From contig CM056728.1 of NCBI GenBank assembly GCA_029844215.1, forward strand, positions 5,544,001 to 5,608,000: a stretch of 64,000 nucleotides of DNA. The letters are read 5' to 3'. Below are positions 1 to 9,722 of this stretch, one piece after another. How positions within the stretch are numbered: position 1 is the stretch's first letter; each line of letters opens with the position of its first letter. The notes under the pieces are model-generated. The model did not search any database, was not told where the DNA came from, and worked only from the letters and a program-made list of their open reading frames with translations. The stretch comes from Przewalskia tangutica. Lineage: Eukaryota; Streptophyta; Magnoliopsida; Solanales; Solanaceae. Position numbers and translations under genes: made by a program.

Positions 1-1088
1 GCGCTGTTGTTGATTCCTTTTCCAAAGATGGAAACTTAGATGCTGCTACAAACATTCTGAACGAGATGAAGCAGAAAGGTGTGCTTCCAAACGCAGGTAC
101 TTATAGTTCATTAATTGATGGTATGTGTAGGTTTGGTCAGTCGGAAAAGGTTAAGATTTTGTTCTCTGAGATGGTGAAGCGTAATATTTATCCAAATGCC
201 CGCACCTTCAATATAGTGATAGATGGACTATGCAAAGACGGAAAAGTCGAAGATGTCAAGGAAGTGATGAAATGCATGATTGAAAAAGGTGTAAAGCCTA
301 ATGTAATCACCTACACTGCCATAATAGAGGGATATTTTTTGTGTGGTCAACCGGATAGAGCAAGGGGAGTTTTTGATTTCATGATAGACAGGAACATTAA
401 ACCTGACATTAATACTTATAACATACTAATAAATGGTTACTGTAAGGAAAAGCAATTGGATGAGGCCATGCAGTTGTTTCATGAAATTTCTCAAACAAGA
501 TTATTACCTAATGATGTTACCTACAATACTCTCTTGCAAGGTTTGTTTGAAGTTGGAAAAATTGGCGAAGCTGAAAAAATTTATGCCGAGATGCTATCTG
601 TGGAGACCGAACCTAATATATACCTTCATGTCACTTTGCTCGATGGACATTTTAAGTACGGACTTGTTGAAGGAGCTATGTCTCTCCTTAATAAGTTGGA
701 AAGTAAGATAGAATATACTAATATTGCAATTTACAATGCTGTCATTGATGGATTGTGCAAAAATGGTAAACTCGTCGAAGCTCATGCTATTTTTGAGAAG
801 CTTTCTTCAATTGGATTGCTTCCGGATGTGAGAACATATACTGTAATGATAAATGGATTTTGTGATGAAGGGTTGTTTGATGAAGCTAAAGATATTCTAA
901 AAAAAATGGAAGACAACGGTTGTTTTCCAGACAATGTCACCTACAATGTTATCCTACAAGGTTTTCGCAAGTGGCACAAATTTAGTGAATTTAGAGCTTT
1001 TAAGTTGAAAATGACAGGAAGGGGATTTTCATTTGATGCAACTCCAATCGGCATGTTATTGAAGTGTTTCATGGAAGAAAAGAAGTGA
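1..1088 (+). CDS. Rf-like P-class pentatricopeptide repeat protein, C-terminal part
   Basis: The frame is open from base 3, so the start codon lies outside the window; the first internal Met is at 66 and the TGA stop ends at 1088. About 340 residues carry at least nine consecutive 35-residue PPR motifs. Each has the helix-A signature (TYSSLIDG, TFNIVIDG, TYTAIIEG, TYNILING, TYNTLLQG, IYNAVIDG, TYTVMING, TYNVILQG) and an N or D at the base-recognition position just before it. There are no L/S motifs and no E or DYW tail, so this is the P class. P-class PPR proteins bind single-stranded organellar RNA; tandem homogeneous repeats of this kind are typical of the Restorer-of-fertility-like clade, which acts in mitochondria. 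The targeting peptide cannot be seen. The last motif is degenerate and the protein ends in EEKK, a normal terminus. Family is certain; restorer function is inference. Confidence 0.93.
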   Translation, partial: AVVDSFSKDGNLDAATNILNEMKQKGVLPNAGTYSSLIDGMCRFGQSEKVKILFSEMVKRNIYPNARTFNIVIDGLCKDGKVEDVKEVMKCMIEKGVKPNVITYTAIIEGYFLCGQPDRARGVFDFMIDRNIKPDINTYNILINGYCKEKQLDEAMQLFHEISQTRLLPNDVTYNTLLQGLFEVGKIGEAEKIYAEMLSVETEPNIYLHVTLLDGHFKYGLVEGAMSLLNKLESKIEYTNIAIYNAVIDGLCKNGKLVEAHAIFEKLSSIGLLPDVRTYTVMINGFCDEGLFDEAKDILKKMEDNGCFPDNVTYNVILQGFRKWHKFSEFRAFKLKMTGRGFSFDATPIGMLLKCFMEEKK

Positions 1089-2013
1089 ATATTTCTTTAG
1101 CCCGCTTTTTTTCGTATCACTATTTTCCTTTTTATTTTATTTTGCAGCCTTAAAAGAGCCACCTGTGTTTCACTCGGATCGTTACTCGCAAAGCTTGTTT
1201 TTGCAGCAGATGTTTTCTCTAGTAAATCATCTATTGCTATTTTTGGTGTCTAGTGGGTCTTGCCTTAAACTTGCACTAAGCAGGAAGACCTCATAATAGA
1301 TATTGTGTACTCCTTTTGATATCTACTTGGCACTTAGTAATAATATTCTTATCTTTTAATTTAAGAAAAGAATGTGCACTGGTCCTTTAACTAATTGTTG
1401 TTGGAATTCGAAAGGATTATACTCTGTTCCAACTAACTTAGAAGATGGAAGGAACCGACTACGTTTTATCTGGATTTGTAATCGACTATGTTTTGGAAAC
1501 TACCTATCCAAATAAATATCTGCCATTCAAAGCATTCCAATTTGTTGTCTTTCTTTATAGGAACTCTTTTTCACTGTTGGGTATAACAGAGTAGTATTCG
1601 ATTTCTTCTCTGGTCAATCAACTTGTTTTCTTCTTCTGAGCTCTTTTGCTTCCCTGGTAAATTCAATATCTCTTAGTATTGCCTTAATCAATTGCTGGAA
1701 TCATGAGAATGAGGTATCTACCACTTTTAAAAGATATCAGCTTCTTCTTGACTGATTTTTAGAGTTGGTTATGCGACCTCTTTGCTTTTTTGTACTAATT
1801 TTTGAATTTTGAAATTGTTCTATGATCATGTATGCATGTGTGGCTTTGTCATAGCTGTCATAAAAGATATTTTGTTGTCAGGAAAAATCATATTACAAAG
1901 TGCAAGTCAATGAAAGCCGGGGATATTATGACAGAGGTAAATTTAAAGCCTCTTCTCGTCAAAAAGTAACGTGCAGTATGTCAATGTGCTTTCTGTCAAA
2001 ATCTTTTCTAGTA
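1089..2013. other. 3' flank of the PPR gene, no gene recognised
   Basis: This AT-rich stretch follows the PPR stop codon and presumably starts with its 3' UTR; an AATAAA-like hexamer occurs near 1510. I see no conserved ORF, RNA gene or repeat with recognisable ends before the hAT-type element at 2022. Confidence 0.5.
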
Positions 2014-2021
2014 GCTAGATC

Positions 2022-2717
2022 TAGTGCTGTTATCGGACCGGTCCGGTCCAGGTATAGCTTACCGGGATCGGTCCGATAAGCTTACCGGTCCGGACCAGGA
2101 CCGGACCGGTAAGGTTTCGGTCCTGGAATGAGATCCGGTCCCGGACCGAAACCTTATCGGTCCGGTTCTCGGTCCGGACCGGTAAGAATTTTCCGGGTCG
2201 GGCCATTTTTTTTTTTAAAAAAAATTGAATTTCCAATACTGAAATTGACATTCTCGGACGCGGTGCCACGCAATTTTTACGTTGAAATCAATTGTACATC
2301 GCGAGATATTTAGATTTGACAAGGGAAAAAACATAACGATTTGAGGGAAAAGTGAAATTGAGGGGCAAGATGGACGTTTTTGGAGAAATCGGCTGAAGCA
2401 AACGGACTTTAGTCAGTTTGGGATTATTCGTCTCGAAAAAATACGCGAAATCAAAATTTTTTTTAGGTAAAACGGACGTCCGAGCGCAAAGTTATGACCA
2501 TATAAAGTTTGATCAATTTACAACTAATTAGAGCTGACAGGAAGCTTCTTTGGTGAGTGGCTGGAGGGGCTGGGGGTGGGGTGGGGGTGTGGGGACCGGT
2601 TCTGGGTATTTTACGGATTACGGTCAGGGTACTATATCCGGACCGTTAAGGTTTTAGTTGGGTTTCTGGTCGGTTTGGTCAGGATTCTCGAGTATATCCG
2701 AACCACTAACAGCCCTA
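2022..2717 (+). mobile_element. Non-autonomous hAT-type DNA transposon, copy 1 (696 bp)
   Basis: The ends form an 11-bp terminal inverted repeat, TAGTGCTGTTA at the left and the complement of TAGGGCTGTTA at the right. They are flanked by a perfect 8-bp target duplication, GCTAGATC, at 2014-2021 and 2718-2725. The 8-bp duplication and the TAGGG-like end are hallmarks of the hAT superfamily. The left 170 bp are packed with CGGTCC / CCGGACC motifs in both orientations, and weaker copies occur in the right 150 bp. Such subterminal repeats serve as transposase binding sites in Ac/Ds-like elements. The AT-rich centre has no transposase ORF, so mobility would need a partner in trans. A sister copy in opposite orientation lies at 3773-4423. 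Confidence 0.9.
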
Positions 2718-3373
2718 GCTAGATCTATAGTTAGACTTGCGAGACATTTTATGACATGATGACAAAGTTGTATATATCTGGGTTTGCAAAACAAGCTCAT
2801 AGCGGTCACACAAGAAACTATAGTTCTGGACGCTATTCAACTGACCACATCTTCATATTGTTCATTGACGGCTGAATTAAATGGGAATATGTGCTGATAT
2901 AGATCTCCTTGGTATAACAACTAGCCACATAATGAATTGGCTCATATCTCTTGTAATGTAGGGCAACAACTGCATAGAGGCAAGGTATACCCTTAAGTTA
3001 CCAAGCTCTGCAACAAAAGTCTGCCTAACAATATCCACATAGTGTGTACAACCCATGTCATTAACTTCAGAATCCCTTTCCCATTCCAAGACAAGTTGCA
3101 CTTCATTGACTTGTTAATATTCTCTTGTAAAGTCTTCAAAGCCATGAGAGATATATCAGTGATCCATCTATTTGAGAACTCTCTTAATACAGTAATCCAT
3201 TTCATCATGTTTATCCTCATGTCTTCAAGCATTGTGATAATTGTTTTGTATCTTGCAGCCAATATCCAGTTATTAAATCTCTCAGCCTTAAAGAGTCGCA
3301 TTTTCTATGCTACATGAAGTACCTTTTGCACCATTTTTCTAAGTTGTAATATATAAGATCATCTAAACATTGT

Positions 3374-3650
3374 TGCCACGTTTGGTACGCTGTATTAAAC
3401 TGGACAAAAAAATAATACATCGTTTGGTGGACGTTTTCAATCGCACTGGACTGTATTATTTTTAGAAATAGTACAGTCCAACTGCCATTTTTGAGACTCA
3501 TCTGGGTTTCCCCTGAACTGTACTAAAACTAAAAAATAAAAATAAAGTACAATCCATTATATATTAATACTCTAATATCGTCCATTATATATTAATACAG
3601 TCCAGTCCAATGAAATTAGTACAGTTCAGTGCGACGTACCAAACGGGCCC
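3374..3650. mobile_element. MITE with GTTTGGTACG inverted ends
   Basis: The left end reads CACGTTTGGTACGC and the right end GCGACGTACCAAACGGGC, which are inverted to each other over about 10 bp. Internal sequence is also self-complementary: tracts around ACTGGAC / GTCCAGT and repeated GTACAGTCCA motifs recur on both arms. The element interrupts the MULE coding frame between the reverse-strand segments ending in KKLG and starting QQCLDDL. No ORF is present. Exact ends and target duplication could not be fixed; a Tourist-like or hAT-like origin is possible. Confidence 0.65.
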
Positions 3651-3722
3651 TGTGTTCCCAACTTCTTTATAGCAGCTATATGGTCCTTCAGTTCAACTTC
3701 AAATGTAGACTTTGCAATCTTT

Positions 3723-4463
3723 AAAAAAGGGCAGCCTAGTAAACTAAGTTTTCGCTATGCGTGAGGTCAGGGTAGGACTGTTATCCGTGCGGAGACTCTC
3801 GATAATCACTCGAGAACCGGATCGATACTCGGACCAAAAAGTTATTGGTCCGGATACGAGTACCAGCCATGGGATCCGAACCGATAAGGAGCCGGTCCGG
3901 TAACCCGGTAAAATACTCGATAACTTTTTTTCTTATACATGTTTTAAGAATATATGTGATGCAGACTTTATGTTTTGACGTGAAGTAATGACATAAAATG
4001 TAGGGAAGAGAGAAGAGAAAGTAGTTGTAAATTGTTGAAATTTTAAATGGTCATAACTCTGTTCTCGGATGTCCGTTTCACCTAATTTTTTTTGATTTCG
4101 CATATTCTTTTGAGACGGGGCCGGACATATGGCGCAACCAATTTCTCCAAAAACATACGTCTTGTCAATTAATTTCACTTTCCCCACATATCGGTTACTA
4201 GTTTTCATTTTTCTTCACTAAATATCTCGTGATATACAATAGATTTCAACGTCTAAATTTCGTGATAATGTGTCAGAGAATGTCAATTTCAGTATTGAAA
4301 ATTTAATTTTAAAAAAATAATTTCGGGCCCCGACCTGACCCAGCCAAAACCCGGACCGGTAACCTTATCGGTCTGGTTCCGGTATGTCGATACCCGAATA
4401 GGACCGGACCGATAACAACCCTAAGTCTGGGGAAGGGCCAGACCACAAGGGTCTGTTGTATGC
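3723..4463 (-). mobile_element. TS-type tRNA SINE tail, 5'-truncated, split by a hAT element
   Basis: On the minus strand, pieces at 4463-4432 (ACCCTTGTGGTCTGGCCCTT) and 3772-3723 (CGCATAGCG, CTAGGCTGCCC, T-run) match the 3' body of the Solanaceae TS SINE as I remember it. The hAT-type element 3773-4423 lies between them. A 16-bp target duplication flanks the composite, AGACTTTGYAATCTTT, at 3707-3722 and 4464-4479 with one mismatch, which supports retroposition into the MULE relic. Only about 85 bp of SINE remain and the tRNA-like head is missing. The family name rests on recall and needs alignment. Confidence 0.72.
3773..4423 (-). mobile_element. Non-autonomous hAT-type DNA transposon, copy 2 (651 bp)
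   Basis: Ends are TAGGACTGTTATC at the left and the complement of TAGGGTTGTTATC at the right. Flanks GGTCAGGG (3765-3772) and AGTCTGGG (4424-4431) agree at 6 of 8 positions, an aged target duplication. Subterminal CCGGTCCGG / CGGACC motifs resemble copy 1. The AT-rich interior, including the stretch around 4210-4310, is recognisably the reverse complement of the interior of copy 1, so the two belong to one family in opposite orientation. It sits inside the SINE tail and has no coding capacity. Confidence 0.85.
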
Positions 4464-4574
4464 AGACTTTGTAATCTTTCAAAACAGATTTTTCTCTCCA
4501 TCCCCTTCCAATCTTTGGACCAATTTGTAAGGATGTGTCTGACATACCTCATGTGTTCAAACATTTGGCAGTAA

Positions 4575-4882
4575 GGGCCCGTTTGGTACAGCTTATTAAA
4601 AATAGCTTTTAGAAATAGAGTTTTTTCAAGTAGAGCTTTTATAAAAAAGTTGTTAGATGTTTAGTTGTCAATAAAATAAATTCTTTTGGCTTAAAAATGA
4701 AAAATGACAAAAGAGATTTTGCCTCTACTTCAATTTGGACTTTTGGAAATAGAGGCTAAAAGTGTTTTTGGAAGCCAAAAGTACTTTTGATATTTCCACC
4801 CAAACACTAAAAAAAAGGTCAAAAGTGCTTTTGACCCAAAAAAACACTTTTGGCCATTTCAAAAGCCCAACCAAACGGGCAC
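4575..4882. mobile_element. Tourist-like (PIF/Harbinger) MITE, 308 bp
   Basis: The left end GGGCCCGTTTGG and right end CCAAACGGGCAC are inverted repeats, flanked by the 3-bp duplication TAA at 4572-4574 and 4883-4885. The TWA target and GGGCCYGTTTGG-type ends are characteristic of Tourist MITEs. The interior is built of short AAAAGC / GCTTTT motifs in both orientations (such as AAAAGTGCTTTTGACC), so a single strand would fold into a long hairpin. There is no ORF. Confidence 0.85.
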
Positions 4883-6003
4883 TAAATCCTATATTGAGAT
4901 GAGTGTAGGACGGAGTCCATACCAAAATAAAATAAAAACATATAATAAGAAGTACATCAGCAGTGAAAAAAAAGAAAAAAATAATTACAATAGAAAATAT
5001 AATAGGAGACATACCTTTTGCATTCCACTAATCAATGCGAGTTCATGCCCGTTTCTCAGATCAAGGTCTTCAATAGACACAAACTATCTTCAAGTAAATT
5101 GATTCTCATACTCAACAATTGCCCAAGCAATAGATAGCATTTGGCTGTTCCATCTTTGCAAACTGTCATCAAAAGCTGACCCTTGCACACTCATTTGAGA
5201 AAACATCCATCTAGACCAATGCACATTCTACAACCTCCAAAGAATGCTTTCTTTAAGGCATGAAAGAACACATAAAACCCTTCAAAAAAAATCTTTCTAG
5301 TATCAATAGTTTCTCCAACTTTAACAACACAAGTGCTACCTGGATTGGATCTTAATATCTTATCCCTGTAATCATAAATTCTACTATACTCCAGAACATG
5401 ATCACCCATAATCTCTTATAATACTTTTTCTCTAGCTCTTTTATTTGTTATCTTTCTAACATGGATATCCAATTCCTTTCTAATTAGCTCCTGAAACTTT
5501 ACTATCCTAATGTTTGGCTCCTGAAAATATGTGGTATGTTTGTCTAAGTTTGCATAAAATAACCAGGGACAACCCTTTTTGTAGCATCGACCCTAACTCT
5601 GGTGGGCTCATTCACAAGTTTTTCAATCTGAATTTTTTCTTGAACTGCATATTTTGTGGCTGCAGCCCTAAATTATTTTGCATTTAAAAACACAAACCCT
5701 GTTTCCCAAACAATCTTATCACAAGTGTATCAAACACAACTTTGTTTTTGGTCTTCTTTCTAATATGTTTATGTCCTACTTGTTCAACCTCTAATTTATC
5801 TCCCTAACTTGTTTCATCATCTAATTTATAGCTAGGAGCTTCATCACTTGGATAGTAAACTTCATCACCCCCAAGCTTACCTTCTATGATATTCTTATTA
5901 CCAACATTTGTCTCATCATACTCTACAATTCGTTCCCCATGGTACCATCTCAGAGTGACAAGAACAAATGACATATTAACACACCCTGAAAATAGCAGAA
6001 AAA

Positions 6004-6095
6004 ACACTGATCTCAAACACCCAAATCATACATTTCAAACACTGATCTCAAACACCCAAATCATACATTTCAAATAATGATCTCAAACACCCAAA
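6004..6095. repeat. 35-bp tandem repeat, about 2.6 copies
   Basis: The motif starting GATCTCAAACACCCAAAT begins at 6009, 6044 and 6079, an exact period of 35 bp, with the last copy truncated. No coding role is visible. Confidence 0.9.
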
Positions 6096-6211
6096 TTAGT
6101 GGAATACATATAATTATTTTAATTGGGGGTGGAATACACGCGCGGACTTTGCACTAACATCTGTTGCGAAAATGGGTCAAAAGAGCATATTTATTATAGT
6201 TACTTTAAAAT

Positions 6212-6593
6212 ATGGTCCAAGTTCAGAGGAATAATGATGTATTTTCTCTACTTTTGTTAAAGCTGTTCACTAGAAAAAGTCCCACCAATAAACATTTCAA
6301 GACGATTTCAACCTCTACAGCTTTTGTCAAACATTTGTTGCCTGATCGCATGCTAAAAATTGTTGACAAATCAGATCTGGAAGAAGCAACATACAAGAGA
6401 CACTTCAAGAATGAATGTATTGGATACTTGGTTTGGTTCTTCAAATTGGAGGGACATGTTCAACAAAATATCCACTGACAAAATGAATATGAGGCAGGTT
6501 CTTGATAGACTTCATTCAATAGAGATAGGTTTCTTGGACCCCAACATTCACCCTACAGAGCAAACGCATACTGCTATTTTTGATGATTGTTAA
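6212..6593 (+). pseudogene. LRR receptor-like kinase C-terminal relic
   Basis: Two overlapping plus-strand frames read like the last exon of a plant LRR receptor-like kinase of the class that ends in a kinase domain. The first contains FVKHLLPDRMLKIVDKS and KNECIGYLVWFFKL; after a frameshift near 6440-6475 the second contains DKMNMRQVLDRLHSIEIGFL. In intact proteins these correspond to the end of kinase subdomain XI (..IVD..LL, GV.CS...P..RM.M..V...L..I). The catalytic lobe, transmembrane segment and LRRs are absent. With a frameshift and no upstream exons it is a fragment, not a working gene. The assignment is by motif recognition only. Confidence 0.5.
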
Positions 6594-6747
6594 TTTGTGG
6601 AGCTTGCGTAATGTAGTTGTAGTTAAGACGAAAGGGGAAGGAAGTTCGATCGGGTAGACGTAATGAAGCTCGACCGGGGGCGAAGCTGTTTGAACGAGAC
6701 CGAATGTGAGGGGCGAAGCTACTCGACTGTAGGGAGAGGGGCGATGT

Positions 6748-9717
6748 TGTTACACCCCGTAAATTCAAGAAGAATAAGATAAGAACGTACGAAGGGAAAT
6801 AAGATTTGAAATTGAAAAGATAAGTTGACAAACATGTTTTGGACAGATTTTGAGTCAACTTTGGAGTACTATATAACCCAATTATTAAGAATTTTTAGGT
6901 GTTTAAAAAGCCTAGTATAAAGTTTGTTGAGTCTAGTTTCCAACGCAACAAACCGCTCGTCGGTAGGACATCGGATCGGAAAGGTATGGGCGTTAGAAGT
7001 TCGGTGGCGGCGAAGGAAAATATTCGGTCGGGCGTCACGCAGCGGCGCCGTCAGCGACGCGGCAGTAAATCTGAACTCTACGAAGTTGCTGGCCATTTGT
7101 AGAACGCGGCGCCAAGGCGGGATTTTTCGCGAAAAAGGGGAAAAATCAGAAGATATTTGTGAAAAAGCCTATGGGAGGGTGACAAGCGTCCCTCCCATCT
7201 TTTTGACCAAGAGAAGGTCTTATTTTATCATTTTGCAAAGAACCATCCTAAAGAATCCCTCTCCCTTCTCTCTAAAAATTTAAAGAAAACCTAAGCCTAG
7301 TGAAAATTGTTGGAGAGGCGGCAAGAAGGTAAAGTGTTGATAAACTTGTAGAAAGCTCGCGTGGACGAGTTTGATGAGAAAAGGAGTTGCGGAAAAAGGG
7401 CTATAGTGGGCAAAATCCTAAAGGTAAAATTCCATCTCCTCTTGGAAATAAACTATAATACATGTAATAGTTGATATTGACCACGTGAATCATGTATTAA
7501 AGATTGATAAGTATTATGGATATTGGAAGCCTAAAAATCCGAAATGGCATGCTAGCCATTTGAAATTGAAATACAAATGAATCGATAGTTATAATTGTCG
7601 CATGTTATCTAAATGAGAGATTATAGTTGTTGAAATTGGTTGCGACTATATAACATGCGAGAACGACATTATGGATGGAAAAGGAATTGGAAAAGATTTA
7701 TTGTGGTTGTACTTTGTAATCGAAAAATGACATTTAATATTGGACTGTTCTATATGAATTGTGGGACAGAATTTTATACGTCCTGTAAGGCGTATAATCC
7801 CCTTTGATTGATTAATGTGTTGAGCCTTAAATATGGCGTGTTTGGTTATTGAATTCGTGCCTTGAAAAAGGTGGAAAAGTACGTAGAAACGAAGGAAGTG
7901 CTGTCCAATTTTCCGTAGAATAAGAGACTTTACAATTAGAATGTTCTACGTTGAAGCTAGAAGCTAATGGACGTATTATGGTCATTATAGGTTGACATAC
8001 TACGTACGACATATTGGACTTAGCAAGTGGATTGAACCGAAGAGGTATGTGAAATTTTCCTATCTCTTGAGTATGAATAGTTGTAAATATATATAGTACG
8101 GTAGACGTACGAGACTTTGACGAATCTAGTCCATTTGATATCCTTGGCTTATCTTAAGAAGGTCCAAGTTGGTTGAGTTAGGGAATTAACTCACTTGGTT
8201 AAAAGTATTAGGGATATCTTAGCTTCTAAAAGTTAAGAGACTTAAAAGTAATTTGAAAGTATATGACGCTTGTTTAGTTTGGAAAGCTTAAGTCTCTTGG
8301 TTATAAAGAAGAATGTAAGTATCTAAAGTATAAAACTAGTATAACGGCTTTATGGGGAGTTGGTTATACTAGCTTTATGGAAAGTTAAAAGAGTGGTTTA
8401 CTCTAAGTAATGTAAGTAATGCTAAATGACTTGAAATAATGAAAGACAAATTGATTTAAAGGTATCAATTGCTTAAGGTTTTAAAAGAAAGAAGTCGCTT
8501 GATTTAGAAGCCTAAATGTAGTTCTAAAAGGTATTGTGACTTGTCTTGAATAGTAGATATGACTTGATACTACGGTTATTAGTATCTTGGAAGTTTTATA
8601 TGAAAAATAGTCATTTTAAAAGAGTAGAAGTACGTAGTACTTTGGGTTAAATTCCCGGATTTTTGTAATGACATGTTAGTGCCTTAAGTAAACTAAAATG
8701 AGAGTGTTTATGAACAAAGCTAATAAGAAGTTAGGGGATTTCTTAACTTGCTTGTATTATGTATGATAAGCCGGTAGTGCTTATGTTATATATGATAGCC
8801 GGTTGTGCTAGGGATATATATATTGTTCATTACGGGGTCATTCCCGGGTTTGCGGCATTTGCATATTCCGTGGATTTGCTACCCACGATGCGAGGAATAC
8901 CTCATGTGAGTCCGTAGGGCTCATGCGGGTGAAATAGTCCTATGCGGGGCGGACCAGTCCTATGCGAGGAAGTTACCTTATGCGGGTCCACACGACCTAT
9001 GCGGGCGGATACAGTATATGCGAGGAAGTTACCTCATGCGGGTCCATACGGCCTATGCGGGTGAAATAGTCCCAGGAGTAGGATTGCTTAATGATACTAC
9101 AGGCGGGTGACCCTACTTTGATCATGAGCCTCCTATTTTTATGCAGTAAAGTATACACCTGTTTACTTTCATTGTTAGTAAGGCACAGTGTACTGTAATT
9201 TGATTATCATACATGTTTCCAGCTTTATTTTAGACTTATGAGGTAAATTGCAGTATTTTCTTGTTTTACATACTTGGTACATATTGTGTATTGACCCCCT
9301 TTCCTTGGGGGGATGCGTTCATGCCGCAGGTAGGGGTAAGCAGGTGGTGGATCCTCATTCTTAGGATCACTGATCAGGTATCAGAAGCTCCATTTCTCCG
9401 GAGGTTTGTCTTTTGGTACGGCTTTCCTTGATGTTGTAGATTTATGTACATTCAGGGGTATGGTGGGGCCACCGCCACTACCATTATTCTTAGAGTGCGT
9501 AGTCACATTTGTGGATTGGGTTTTAAGAACAGAGTTGTACTGATTATTTTTTGTTTATGTATATTTTATGGAAGACGGCCTTATCGGCTAGCCTGTTGAT
9601 GTTTATTTTCTAAGTATTTATATGTGTTGTGTATGTTCCGCTGCTATTCTCTGATGTATACCTGAAAGGGGTGCCCAGGTAGGACACCAGTCGCGGGCCC
9701 GGGGTCGGGTCGTGACA
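6748..9717 (+). mobile_element. Solo LTR of a Tekay-like Ty3/Gypsy chromovirus (2,970 bp)
   Basis: The sequence starts TGTTACACCCCG and ends GTCGGGTCGTGACA, canonical TG...CA ends, flanked by the perfect 5-bp target duplication GATGT at 6743-6747 and 9718-9722. No PBS or internal domain adjoins it, so it is a solo LTR left by intra-element recombination. Its 3' end is homologous to the LTRs at 11097-11290 and 39949-42267, but it is more diverged from them than they are from each other. It therefore represents an older insertion of the same family. Length fits the 2.5-4 kb LTRs of the Tekay/Del lineage. Confidence 0.9.
8888..9075 (+). repeat. Subrepeats inside the solo LTR
   Basis: Tandem, partly degenerate units of about 55-65 bp are built from ATGCGAGGAA, CTCATGCGGGTCC and ATGCGGGTGAAATAG. 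The ATGCGRG core occurs roughly every 20 bp. A shorter version of the same block is in the chromovirus 3' LTR at 41518-41645, so the block expanded or contracted between copies. Confidence 0.8.
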
Positions 9718-9722
9718 GATGT

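Larger units (their letters stand above)
2790..5830 (-). pseudogene. Mutator-like (MULE) transposase relic, minus strand
   Basis: Conceptual translation of scattered minus-strand pieces follows a plant MuDR/MULE transposase in order. About 5700-5420 holds the N-terminal MuDR domain (TKYAVQEK, NEPTRVRV). 5409-5191 holds the segment before the catalytic core (DYRDKILRSNPGSTCVVK, then FEGFYV and GCRMCIGLDGCFLK). 4574-4480 continues the C-terminal half (HILTNWSKDWKGMER). 3372-2880 carries DDLIYYNLEKWC, the FNNWILAARYKTIITMLE motif and a SWIM zinc finger. In the SWIM finger (CRAW..LKGIPCLYA) the ligand His is Tyr and an in-frame stop follows the Trp. Most of the DDE core between 5190 and 4886 is not readable. 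Several frameshifts and stops, and insertion of a SINE, a hAT element and two MITEs, show that it is long dead. Terminal inverted repeats were not found, so element limits are unknown. Confidence 0.8.

Noticed and set aside
2030..2313. Short ORFs in the CCGGTCC-rich end of hAT copy 1
   Set aside because: They are translations of the subterminal repeat and lie inside a non-coding transposon.
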